A DNA stretch of 27,055 nt from a virus: IMG/VR virus record IMGVR_UViG_3300022072_000109, positions 1 to 27,055 of that record. The stretch is one strand, 5' to 3'. Under the pieces are notes generated by a model, which saw nothing but the letters and a program-made list of their open reading frames with translations, had not been told where the DNA came from and searched no databases. Numbering within the stretch: position 1 is the stretch's first letter; each line of letters starts with the position of its first letter. Below, one piece after another: positions 12,341-18,575 of the stretch. Both the position numbers and the translations under genes were made by a program.

Positions 12341-12537
12341 GATGCTGGCATAAAAAACTATACTACGTACGCACAGCGTGGAAAGCATTTGCTGGTGGAG
12401 GCGGTAGAAACTACTTAGTTACGGCTTCACTTGGAAGGGCTATGCGCATGAACAAGAAGTTGAAGGTAGTAGAAAGACAGATTGATGTGCGAGTACGTGG
12501 AAAGAAACCATACGTTTTGAAAGGGAGTTGGTTATGA
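12337..12537 (+). CDS. Small basic hypothetical protein
   Basis: 66 residues, start coupled to the previous stop. Rich in Lys/Arg and aromatics (MRCWHKKLYYVRTAWKAF), with a GGGG turn and ending KPYVLKGSWL. The high basic content could mean nucleic acid binding. The end is encoded by AAAGGGAGTTGGTTATGA, which provides the RBS for the next gene. No family recognised. Confidence 0.55.
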   Translation: MRCWHKKLYYVRTAWKAFAGGGGRNYLVTASLGRAMRMNKKLKVVERQIDVRVRGKKPYVLKGSWL

Positions 12538-12701
12538 CAGCAAAGAACGACATTACAGGCGACAAGATACAGACCAAAGAAATAACGGACAAGTACCGTG
12601 ATGGCTACGCCGCTATATTCAACCGCGACAAGTGCGAACGATGCGGTAAGACTTTGTTTGAAGACCACATACATACTTGCACACCGAAGGAGGAGAAGTG
12701 A
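12534..12701 (+). CDS. Small putative zinc-binding protein, 55 residues
   Basis: It reads MTAKNDITGDKIQTKEITDK and then contains 'NRDKCERCGKTLFEDHIHTC', giving a CxxC followed by an HxHxxC set suitable for one zinc ion. Its ATG overlaps the previous stop and its stop overlaps the next start (TGATG). The tail KEEK is encoded by the RBS AAGGAGGAGAAG of the next gene. Similar short 'IxSDKYRxGWDAIFG...' zinc proteins occur in phages; that is from memory. Confidence 0.65.
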   Translation: MTAKNDITGDKIQTKEITDKYRDGYAAIFNRDKCERCGKTLFEDHIHTCTPKEEK

Positions 12702-13033
12702 TGGCAAAAACATGGAAAGTACCAGAAGGTTACGACGGCCTGCCGGTAATAGGAATCAAACACGATCACGCCAAGCCGCGCATGAGTCTCATGCCAGAAG
12801 GTGTTATGGAAGAGATGCTGGCAGTGCTTGAGTACGGCGCAGCTAAGTACAGTGACGACAACTGGATGATCGTACCTGATGCCCAGACCCGCTACTACGA
12901 TGCCGCACACCGACATATCGAAGCATGGTGGAGATGCGAAGCTAAGGATCAGGAGTCAGGTAAGTCGCATCTGGCACACGCTATGTGTTGCTTGGCATTC
13001 TTGATGTGGTTCGATAAGCAGGGGGGACAATGA
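12701..13033 (+). CDS. dATP/dGTP diphosphohydrolase-like protein
   Basis: 110 residues, RBS AAGGAGGAGAAGTG overlapping the start. The pattern 'KHDHAKPRMSLMPEGVMEEM', 'EYGAAKYSDDNW', 'RYYDAAHRHIEAWW', 'ESGKSHLAHAMCCLAFLM' is that of the all-alpha dATP/dGTP diphosphohydrolase N-terminal domain family (DUF5664). These proteins convert dNTPs to dNMPs and pyrophosphate with Mg2+. The His and Asp/Glu residues in those segments are the likely metal and nucleotide ligands. In phages this adjusts the nucleotide pool or supports modified-base genomes. No purZ or other base-modification gene is visible here. It sits inside the accessory array. Confidence 0.8.
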   Translation: MAKTWKVPEGYDGLPVIGIKHDHAKPRMSLMPEGVMEEMLAVLEYGAAKYSDDNWMIVPDAQTRYYDAAHRHIEAWWRCEAKDQESGKSHLAHAMCCLAFLMWFDKQGGQ

Positions 13034-13242
13034 ACGAAGAAGAGCAATGGATTGAAACGAACAACGCAACGTGCGCAATAATAAGGCAGCTACACGATTC
13101 AATAGCGTTGGCCTCACTACCACCAAGACGCAGATGGATTGACCTGACGGATGAAGAGATGCGTGAAATAATTCGTGCGCATGATGTGTATTTGGATATG
13201 TGCCGCGCTATCGAAGCAAAGCTAAAGGAGAAGAACACATGA
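13030..13242 (+). CDS. Modular protein with a diverged EWVGLT segment and KLKEKNT tail
   Basis: 70 residues. It carries RRRWIDLTDEEMREI in place of EWVGLTDEE, then CRAIEAKLKEKNT. This is the most diverged copy of the module, while the cassette at its end (13213-13242) is identical to others, which suggests the cassette spreads independently of the protein module. ATGA overlap with the previous stop. Confidence 0.6.
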   Translation: MNEEEQWIETNNATCAIIRQLHDSIALASLPPRRRWIDLTDEEMREIIRAHDVYLDMCRAIEAKLKEKNT

Positions 13243-13385
13243 AATATATTGCTAAAGCAATTGCGGGCGTAGGTTTTACTGCTATAGGAATGTGGGGCTA
13301 CACAGTAAACATTGAGGATTCTGGCTGGCTAATTTTTGTTGGGATACTTTGCGTTATTGAATTTGAATATGCGAAGAAAACATGA
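13239..13385 (+). CDS. Small two-span membrane protein, 48 residues
   Basis: The start at 13239 is fixed by the cassette RBS. MKYIAKAIAGVGFTAIGMWG forms one hydrophobic segment and 'GWLIFVGILCVIEF' a second, ending EYAKKT. A polar turn (NIEDS) lies between. Likely inserted in the inner membrane. Function unknown. Its stop overlaps the next ATG. Confidence 0.6.
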   Translation: MKYIAKAIAGVGFTAIGMWGYTVNIEDSGWLIFVGILCVIEFEYAKKT

Positions 13386-13543
13386 CCTTCGAGATAAAAG
13401 AATACGCGCTGTCACCAAAGCTAGGAACAGTTGCGGTGCTATCAGAAGACGTTGGTGGGCTGACGTTTGTGGCTAGATGGGTACGCACAGACTTGTTGAC
13501 CGATAGAACAGAGTATTTAATAGACGAGCTACCCGATGAGTGA
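13382..13543 (+). CDS. Small strand-rich hypothetical protein, 53 residues
   Basis: MTFEIKEYALSPKLGTVAVL, then a beta-rich middle (LTFVARWVRTDLL) and an acidic end LIDELPDE. The ATG overlaps the previous stop, and the next gene starts 8 bp before the end. No RBS is strong, so coupling is likely. No family recognised. Confidence 0.55.
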   Translation: MTFEIKEYALSPKLGTVAVLSEDVGGLTFVARWVRTDLLTDRTEYLIDELPDE

Positions 13544-13739
13544 CCCAACACAAGTAACGACCGACCAGCTTTACTTCCGTGACCCAGACATTGACCCGCC
13601 ACCACGAGCAGTAAGTATGTTGCTGTTGAATGCAGGTGGTGTGTGCATAGTCGGGGTATGGGATGACTCTTGTATGGGTTGGTGTCCGAAGCCGCGCATA
13701 CCGCGCTCTATTAAAGAAAAAATGACGGAGATGAAATGA
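13536..13739 (+). CDS. Hypothetical protein ending with the MTEMK cassette
   Basis: 67 residues, beginning MSDPTQVTTDQLYFRDPDID. 'PDIDPPPRAVSMLLLNAGGV' and 'WDDSCMGWCPKPRIP' are recalled from phage proteins of unknown function (beta-sheet rich, Cys/Trp-rich end). Its last residues KMTEMK are encoded by a 21-bp sequence that also ends the next gene and carries ACGGAGATGAA as RBS. Confidence 0.6.
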   Translation: MSDPTQVTTDQLYFRDPDIDPPPRAVSMLLLNAGGVCIVGVWDDSCMGWCPKPRIPRSIKEKMTEMK

Positions 13740-13900
13740 AAGAAGTAACGGTTAAGGACGGAGAGGGCAAAGTACTAACGACGTTTAACATGCACCCCGC
13801 CGAATTTGAGTTAGCAAAGAAACTAGGTGTGCCGAGAGATGTGTACGTTAAAGAAAAAGTTAAGCAAGTACTAGCAAATAAAATGACGGAGATGAAATGA
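13719..13900 (+). repeat. Second gene-end/RBS/start cassette (MTEMK)
   Basis: The 21 bp at 13719-13739 and 13880-13900 are identical and contain ATGACGGAGATGAAATGA. Each codes for KMTEMK, supplies GGAG as RBS and starts the next gene by ATGA overlap. A related form ends the gene at 1967 (KEMTE). Confidence 0.75.
13736..13900 (+). CDS. Small hypothetical protein ending with the MTEMK cassette
   Basis: 54 residues, starting MKEVTVKDGEGKVLTTFNMH and ending ANKMTEMK. ATGA overlap at both ends. The middle has a short helix pattern (EFELAKKLGVPRDVYVKEKV) that looks like a minimal HTH or ribbon fold, too short to assign. The 3' end (13880-13900) is identical in DNA to 13719-13739. Confidence 0.55.
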   Translation: MKEVTVKDGEGKVLTTFNMHPAEFELAKKLGVPRDVYVKEKVKQVLANKMTEMK

Positions 13901-14118
13901 ACCATGTACTACTAGATCGATTGTTGTTAGTATTAGATTTAAAGAATACCCGCGCACTGGCGAAGCATCTGGAAGTAACGGAAGGCTCACTGAGTAAGAT
14001 CCGTGCAGGTGAACGCAAGGTAACAGGCGATCTTATCCTTACCATCTATGACAAGTCAGGTATGTCCCTTGATGCAATCCGCACACTAGCGAAAGAAGCC
14101 AATGGCACAAACGCCTGA
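13897..14118 (+). CDS. XRE-like helix-turn-helix regulator, second copy
   Basis: 73 residues. 'LLDRLLLVLDLKNTRALAKH', recognition region TEGSLSKIRAGERKV, and 'LILTIYDKSGMSLDAIRTLA'. The layout equals that of the 8300-8587 protein but without its basic N-terminal extension. It probably binds DNA as a dimer and controls early or replication genes. RBS ACGGAGATGAA from the MTEMK cassette. It overlaps the nuclease gene by 17 bp. Confidence 0.7.
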   Translation: MNHVLLDRLLLVLDLKNTRALAKHLEVTEGSLSKIRAGERKVTGDLILTIYDKSGMSLDAIRTLAKEANGTNA

Positions 14119-14416
14119 AAAGAAAGTTAAAGATAAAGTACGCAAGATGCTGGATGCCGCAGGTGCTTATCACTTCATGCCTGCTACGGGTGGGTTCGGT
14201 GCATCGGGTGTACCAGACATCGTTGGTTGCTATCACGGCACATTCTTCGCCATAGAGTGCAAAGCAGGCGCAGGCCGGACGACAGCGCTACAGGATAGAA
14301 ACCTCGGCATGATCTCTAAGGCTGGTGGGTATGCTGAAGTGATTAACGAGAACAACCTTGGTGATGTGCAGTTGATGCTAGACCGCATCTATCCTAAGAA
14401 GCCATGCGCAATGTAA
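14102..14416 (+). CDS. VRR-NUC nuclease
   Basis: 104 residues, the normal size for stand-alone phage VRR-NUC domains. The PD-(D/E)XK active site is seen as GVPDIVG (36-42) and AIECKAG (50-56), followed by GRTTALQ with the usual Gln (64). It cuts DNA, probably branched or flapped structures, with Mg2+, and works in phage replication or recombination. ATG 14102 lies within the end of the HTH gene; the end overlaps the winged-helix gene by 13 bp. Confidence 0.9.
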   Translation: MAQTPEKKVKDKVRKMLDAAGAYHFMPATGGFGASGVPDIVGCYHGTFFAIECKAGAGRTTALQDRNLGMISKAGGYAEVINENNLGDVQLMLDRIYPKKPCAM

Positions 14417-14637
14417 ACACAGCCGAGTGTCGCAGGCTTGAGATCATGCACTTACTATCTCTTGAGCATGTGATGAGCCATGCAGACCTAATGAAGGCGA
14501 CAGGGCTGGGTAAGAGTAGCGTGTGGAAGTATCTATACGACTTAGTACATGAGCGAAAGGTTAAGGCGAAGTTTACCTTACCGAAGAAGGGCTCAAAGAA
14601 ACCAGTGACTTATTATTGTTTAAGGATTCCGAAATGA
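14404..14637 (+). CDS. Winged-helix DNA-binding protein
   Basis: 77 residues. 'EIMHLLSLEHVMSHADLMKA', then TGLGKSSVWKYLYDLVHERKV, then a basic wing (FTLPKKGSKKPVTYYCL). This is a compact winged-helix pattern of the ArsR/MarR kind. It may be a regulator of the replication block. The stop overlaps the next start (ATGA). Confidence 0.65.
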   Translation: MRNVNTAECRRLEIMHLLSLEHVMSHADLMKATGLGKSSVWKYLYDLVHERKVKAKFTLPKKGSKKPVTYYCLRIPK

Positions 14638-14939
14638 ATAACATCCAGAAGTTGGCCGACAAGATGCATAAGATTCATGAGAAGTTTGGGGTTGATGCGC
14701 GAGACATAGAGCTGCTCGGGTTCATCTCCGGATGGTGGGACAAGGATAAAGCTACACGGGTCATGGACATTGTGAAGGCTACAACGATTGCGTCCCCTAG
14801 TACCGTGCTGCACATCCTCAAAGATCTGGAGTTCGTAGGCATGATCGGTATCAACAGCAACGCAGAAGACGCACGGGAGAAGTTTATCGAGAAGGGTAAA
14901 AGATTCGCTGCACTGGATAAAGCATTGGAGAACGTATGA
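14634..14939 (+). CDS. MarR-like winged-helix protein
   Basis: 101 residues. ATG 14634 overlaps the previous stop; a TTG further upstream is rejected. 'ELLGFISGWWDKDKATRVMD' and 'TTIASPSTVLHILKDLEFVG' give a helix-turn-helix with the serine-rich recognition helix of MarR-like proteins, then an end helix with KGKRFAAL. Together with its neighbour it forms a tandem pair of winged-helix genes just before the polymerase block. Confidence 0.65.
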   Translation: MNNIQKLADKMHKIHEKFGVDARDIELLGFISGWWDKDKATRVMDIVKATTIASPSTVLHILKDLEFVGMIGINSNAEDAREKFIEKGKRFAALDKALENV

Positions 14940-15364
14940 CTATTTCCTCAGCAGTAAGAGCATTGGTTAGTCGTATGGATCAACACCCTGAAGAATTCAT
15001 TAACGCAGGTTGGGATCCTGTTGTCAGTAACCTCTCAAACTTTTTGTATGGGACACGGTGGGAGACAGTATCTGAGTTGATGAGCATAAACGGTACACAG
15101 ATATTTACTCCTGAAGAAGTAGAAGCGTACATGGGCAAGCTTAAAGGTGTACTCCATGCCCGTGCGGAGGAGTCGATCATAAAAGAACTTGTGGGATATG
15201 CGAAAAAGAATTCAATGGAAGAAGCTGAAGCGTATCGTCAGAAGCAGCTGAACCTCCCGTTGGGTACGAGCACGGTGAACGCGAACATTAAACCTAGCGT
15301 ACTGCTAACCACAACGGACATAACCCGCGAGGCGTTAAAAATAATCGGTGCCACATACAAATGA
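14936..15364 (+). CDS. Hypothetical protein upstream of DNA polymerase
   Basis: 142 residues, mostly helical, ATGA overlap with the previous gene and with the polymerase start. A middle segment 'QIFTPEEVEAYMGKLKGVLH' and a C-terminal 'QKQLNLPLGTSTVN' stand out. QLNLPL resembles a sliding-clamp-binding motif (QxxLxLF type), which would fit its position beside the polymerase, but the match is loose. Function unknown. Confidence 0.55.
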   Translation: MTISSAVRALVSRMDQHPEEFINAGWDPVVSNLSNFLYGTRWETVSELMSINGTQIFTPEEVEAYMGKLKGVLHARAEESIIKELVGYAKKNSMEEAEAYRQKQLNLPLGTSTVNANIKPSVLLTTTDITREALKIIGATYK

Positions 15365-17226
15365 ATATCATCACAATTGACTTCGAGAGTTTTTATAGCA
15401 CCGAGGTAGGGTTCAGCAAGCATACGACCGAAGAGTACGTGCGCCATGAACAGTTTGAAGTAATCGGATTTGCCATTAAGGAAAATGATGAAGCGGCGAC
15501 TTGGCACACAGGAACACATGCGGAACTTGCGGAAGTCCTTAAAGGCTACGATTGGAAGAACTCATTCGTCCTCGCACACAACACCGCGTTTGATGGGGCA
15601 ATACTGTCATGGCACTTTGGGATTAACCCGAAAGGTTGGCTGGACACTCTTTCTATGGCGCGTGCGGTTCATGGTGTGGATGTCGGCGGGAGTTTGGCGA
15701 AGCTGGCAACGCGTTACAACATTGGTGAAAAAGGCACGGAAGTAAACGATGCCAAGGGTAAACGCAGGCTGGACTTCACACCACAAGATCTTGCTCAGTA
15801 CGGCAACTACTGTATCAACGACACCGAGCTGTGCCATACCCTGTTCCATATCCTGATGGCGGAGTTTCCTACTAAAGAGTTGAAGGTCATCGACATCACT
15901 CTGCGTATGTTTATCCACCCATCCTTGGTGCTTGACCTGCCGCTACTGGAGCAGCACTTAGAAGATGTGAAGGCACGTAAGGAAAAGCTACTGGCCGCAG
16001 TCGCCGTAGAAAAAGATCTGCTGATGTCGAACGATAAGTTTGCTGAGTTACTCAAGCAGTTGAAGGTTGTGCCACCTACGAAGATGAGTCTGAAAACAGG
16101 CAAGGAAGCATGGGCGTTTGCCAAGACTGACGAAGCCTTTAAGGAATTACAGAACCACCCTGATGTAAGAGTGCAAGCATTAGTTGCAGCCAGACTCGGC
16201 AATAAGTCAACGCTAGAGGAAACACGTACACAACGCTTTATTGATATAGCCAAGCGCGGTAAACTACCGGTGCCATTGAAGTACTATGCCGCCCACACAG
16301 GGCGTTGGGGTGGTGACGATAAGATTAACCTACAAAATCTACCGAGCCGTGGACAGAACGCAGGTAAGTTGAAGAAGGCAATGCGGGCTCCGGAAGGCTA
16401 CGTCATTATTGACTGTGACTCATCGCAGATCGAAGCGCGGGTGCTGGCATGGTGGGCTGGGCAGGATGATCTGGTGGAAGCCTTTGCCAAGGATGAGGAC
16501 ATTTACTCCCAGATGGCCACAGAGATTTATGGTCGTTCTATTAACCGTAAGCGTACTGAGATTAACGCCGAGGGTAAGGAGTTTAAGCCGGATGAACGCG
16601 AAGGTTTCGTGGGTAAGACAACGATTCTAGGTGCGGGTTACGGTATGGGTGCCCCTAAGTTTCAGGCACAGACATTGACGTTTGGTGTCGACCTACCGCA
16701 GGCGCTGTGTGAAAAGGCTATTGCCACCTACCGCGCTACTTACTCCCAGATTCCTAAGCTGTGGAAGGCTGGACAAGCATCGATTGAAGCAATGATTACA
16801 GGCAACCATGCGAACCTAGGTAAGGAAGGGGTTGTGGAGTTCGATGCAAGCCGCCAAGGGTTCAAACTTCCTAACGGTTTATGGCAGCGGTATGAAGGCA
16901 TCCGCCGTGTATTGGACGCACAAGGTAAGACCCAGTATGAGTACACAACCCGCCGTGGGTGGACTAAGTTGTATGGTGGCAAGCTGATCGAGAACCTCTG
17001 TCAGGCTATTGCTCGGTGTATCATCGCAGAACAGATGGTGAAGATTAACAAGCGGTACAAGGCGATTCTGACGGTACATGATGCGATTGCCTGTATGGCT
17101 CCAAAAGAAGAAGCGGCAGAAGCTCGTGCTTACGTAGAAGAGTGCATGCGGTGGACACCAGAATGGGCAACGGGATTGCCTTTGAATTGTGAATCAGGGA
17201 TGGGCGAGTCATATGGCGAGTGTTGA
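15361..17226 (+). CDS. Family A DNA polymerase with 3'-5' exonuclease
   Basis: 621 residues, as expected for phage polymerases that lack the 5' nuclease. Exonuclease motifs: IDFES (D7, E9), AHNTAFD (72-78) and YCINDTE with Y150/D154. Polymerase motif A is IDCDSSQIEAR (350-360). Motif B is FVGKTTILGAGYGMG with K419 and Y427. Motif C is TVHDAIAC (571-578). The Arg normally four residues before the motif B Lys is Gly415 here, with an Arg at 413. Motif C reads HDA, not HDE. Both active-site aspartates (353, 574) are present. This should be the phage replicative polymerase. Confidence 0.95.
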   Translation: MNIITIDFESFYSTEVGFSKHTTEEYVRHEQFEVIGFAIKENDEAATWHTGTHAELAEVLKGYDWKNSFVLAHNTAFDGAILSWHFGINPKGWLDTLSMARAVHGVDVGGSLAKLATRYNIGEKGTEVNDAKGKRRLDFTPQDLAQYGNYCINDTELCHTLFHILMAEFPTKELKVIDITLRMFIHPSLVLDLPLLEQHLEDVKARKEKLLAAVAVEKDLLMSNDKFAELLKQLKVVPPTKMSLKTGKEAWAFAKTDEAFKELQNHPDVRVQALVAARLGNKSTLEETRTQRFIDIAKRGKLPVPLKYYAAHTGRWGGDDKINLQNLPSRGQNAGKLKKAMRAPEGYVIIDCDSSQIEARVLAWWAGQDDLVEAFAKDEDIYSQMATEIYGRSINRKRTEINAEGKEFKPDEREGFVGKTTILGAGYGMGAPKFQAQTLTFGVDLPQALCEKAIATYRATYSQIPKLWKAGQASIEAMITGNHANLGKEGVVEFDASRQGFKLPNGLWQRYEGIRRVLDAQGKTQYEYTTRRGWTKLYGGKLIENLCQAIARCIIAEQMVKINKRYKAILTVHDAIACMAPKEEAAEARAYVEECMRWTPEWATGLPLNCESGMGESYGEC

Positions 17227-17398
17227 TGAGTTAGATACCACGGTGAAGAGCCGGTATTTCGTAGTACGTCCCAATGAGTCTAGGCTGGAGCCGGTGATGC
17301 TAAGTAAGGAAGTTTCCTTACGGATTGACTACGATGCTGCAGGTAATATGGTTGACGTGCAGTGGCGCAAGAAAGGTAAGGAATGGACGAAAGCGTAA
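17213..17398 (+). CDS. Small hypothetical protein overlapping polymerase end
   Basis: 61 residues, MASVDELDTTVKSRYFVVRP. ATG 17213 is chosen within the polymerase gene's last codons; an earlier in-frame start would lie deeper in it. The product is strand-rich and basic at its end (WRKKGKEWTKA). Its end overlaps the next start by 16 bp. No family recognised. Confidence 0.55.
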   Translation: MASVDELDTTVKSRYFVVRPNESRLEPVMLSKEVSLRIDYDAAGNMVDVQWRKKGKEWTKA

Positions 17399-18072
17399 CC
17401 CCGAAGTACACATGGTCGTATAGCAGCATCTCGCTGTTCAGCCAATGCCCGAAGAAGTATCACCGCCTCCGTATCGTTAAGGACATCATCGAGCCGGAAG
17501 CAGAACACTTATTGTATGGAACCGCTGCACATTTGGCGGCTGAAGAATACATCCGTGATGGCACACCGCTCCCTGCCAAGTTTAGCTTTATGCAAGACTC
17601 AATGGATGCGATGAACAAGCTCAAAGGTGAGAAGCATTGTGAGCTGAAGATGGGTCTGAATAAGAACCTCGATGCTTGTGAGTTCTTCGCTAAAGACGTT
17701 TGGTGGCGTGGCGTAGCCGACTTGGTGGTGATCGATGGGGAGAAGGCTTACCTGATTGACTACAAGACTTCCAAGAACGCAAAGTATGCGGATACTAAGC
17801 AGCTTGAGTTGCTGTCGCTGGCGTTGTTTAAGCACTTTCCACAGGTCAAGAAAGTTAAGGCTGGACTGCTGTTTTTGGTTGCAAAAGACTTCGTAAAAGC
17901 GGATTATACTAACGATGAGAAGCGTGGAACCTCATGGCTCAAATGGCTGGAAGAAACCAAACGGTTGGAGGTAGCACTCAAGACTGCGGTATGGAACCCT
18001 AAGCCTAACTTTACTTGCCGTGGTTGGTGTCCCGTAACTGACTGTAGCCATTGGCAAGAACGCAGAAAATAA
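17383..18072 (+). CDS. RecB/Cas4-like PD-(D/E)XK nuclease with probable Fe-S cluster
   Basis: 229 residues. 'SYSSISLFSQCPKKYHRLRI' is the standard N-terminus of the PDDEXK_1 family. The active site is GTAAH (H50), GVADLVV (D113) and LIDYKTSK (D126, K128), with Q140 in the QxxxY-like motif region (KQLELLSLAL). Cysteine 22 and C-terminal cysteines 212, 216 and 221 match the four-Cys iron-sulfur arrangement of Cas4 and AddB nucleases. It should process DNA ends in recombination together with the helicase downstream. RBS AAGGTAAGGA. Confidence 0.85.
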   Translation: MDESVTPKYTWSYSSISLFSQCPKKYHRLRIVKDIIEPEAEHLLYGTAAHLAAEEYIRDGTPLPAKFSFMQDSMDAMNKLKGEKHCELKMGLNKNLDACEFFAKDVWWRGVADLVVIDGEKAYLIDYKTSKNAKYADTKQLELLSLALFKHFPQVKKVKAGLLFLVAKDFVKADYTNDEKRGTSWLKWLEETKRLEVALKTAVWNPKPNFTCRGWCPVTDCSHWQERRK

Positions 18073-18081
18073 AGGAACCCT

Positions 18082-18396
18082 ATGCCGTACACCAAGACCG
18101 CCCGCCCTTATGCCCATGAATATGAAATGGAAAAGAAGCGTAAGGAACACCCAGATCGTATGGAACGCCAACGCGCTCGCCGTGCAATAGATAAGACAGG
18201 TGTAGATAAGAACAGCAATGGCAAAGCAGATAAGCGTGAAGGTAAAGACGTTGCCCATGTCAAAGCCCTGTCCAAGGGTGGTACTAACAAAGATGGCGTA
18301 CGGATTGAAAGTGCTGCAAAGAATAGATCGTTTAAACGTAACTCAACTAGTGCCTTAGTTTCAGAGACGAGTAAACGCGAGAAGAAAAAGAAGTAA
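18082..18396 (+). CDS. Small basic HNH-like protein
   Basis: 104 residues, very rich in Lys/Arg (HEYEMEKKRKEHPDRMERQR). The C-terminal half, GKDVAHVKALSKGGTNKDGV followed by R.ESAAKNRSFKRN, follows the His-Me finger layout D.xH....SKGG(T)N...R..S...NRS..R. The first catalytic-type His (80) and the Asn of NRS are present. It could be a small HNH nuclease or a structural relative. RBS AAAGGAACCCT. The next 179 bp are non-coding. Confidence 0.55.
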   Translation: MPYTKTARPYAHEYEMEKKRKEHPDRMERQRARRAIDKTGVDKNSNGKADKREGKDVAHVKALSKGGTNKDGVRIESAAKNRSFKRNSTSALVSETSKREKKKK

Positions 18397-18575
18397 GCTG
18401 TTGCTTCATGACCCTAGGTGCATTGGGTAAAAACTGTACCAGCTAGAGCATGGTTCTCCCTCAGAGCAGCATTGTCACTGTGTGATCTAGCCGAACAGCA
18501 CCCGTAAGGTGCTACTTAATTCTGGACTGTCTGTGCAAATTGCACTTTCAGTCTATTACTGCTTTGGAGAAGGCT
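18397..18575 (+). other. Non-coding gap with several hairpins, possible structured RNA or leader
   Basis: GCTAGA (near 18444) and TCTAGC (near 18486) could close a domain containing TCAC-TGT-GTGA. Then AGCACC-CGTAA-GGTGCT gives a perfect 6-bp hairpin (about 18496-18512) without a T run. GTGCAA-A-TTGCAC (18533-18545) is a 6-1-6 palindrome with the same geometry as the CCCGTANTACGGG sites. The RBS CTTTGGAGAAGGCT then precedes ATG 18576. I do not see a tRNA. It may be a leader or small RNA. Confidence 0.4.

Larger units (their letters stand above)
9986..13148 (+). repeat. Repeated EWVGLT-coding DNA module in accessory genes
   Basis: GAATGGGTAGGGCT(G/A)AC occurs at 9986-10002, 10486-10502, 10718-10734, 11836-11852 and 12227-12243. 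A diverged copy is at 13132-13148. The first three are preceded by DNA for PLYTAPP. The near identity of the DNA, including third codon positions, shows recent duplication or recombination, not just shared protein function. Confidence 0.8.
10082..13242 (+). repeat. Repeated gene-end/RBS/start cassette (KLKEKNT)
   Basis: Copies at 10082-10111, 10576-10603, 10799-10826, 11496-11525, 11917-11946, 12311-12340 and 13213-13242, with a short form at 12119-12134. Each contains AAAGGAGAAGAACACATGA or a close variant. The first part codes for EAKLKEKN(T/N), the GGAG is the RBS and the ATG starts the next gene. Confidence 0.85.

Noticed and set aside
12701-17226. Evidence for a Z (2-aminoadenine) genome
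   Set aside because: Only a dATP/dGTP diphosphohydrolase-like gene is seen. No PurZ or DatZ gene is visible and the polymerase cannot be assigned to the Z-type by eye.
18397-18575. tRNA gene
   Set aside because: No TTC-type T-arm sequence, no 7-bp acceptor stem and no CCA or proper anticodon arm could be aligned on either strand.
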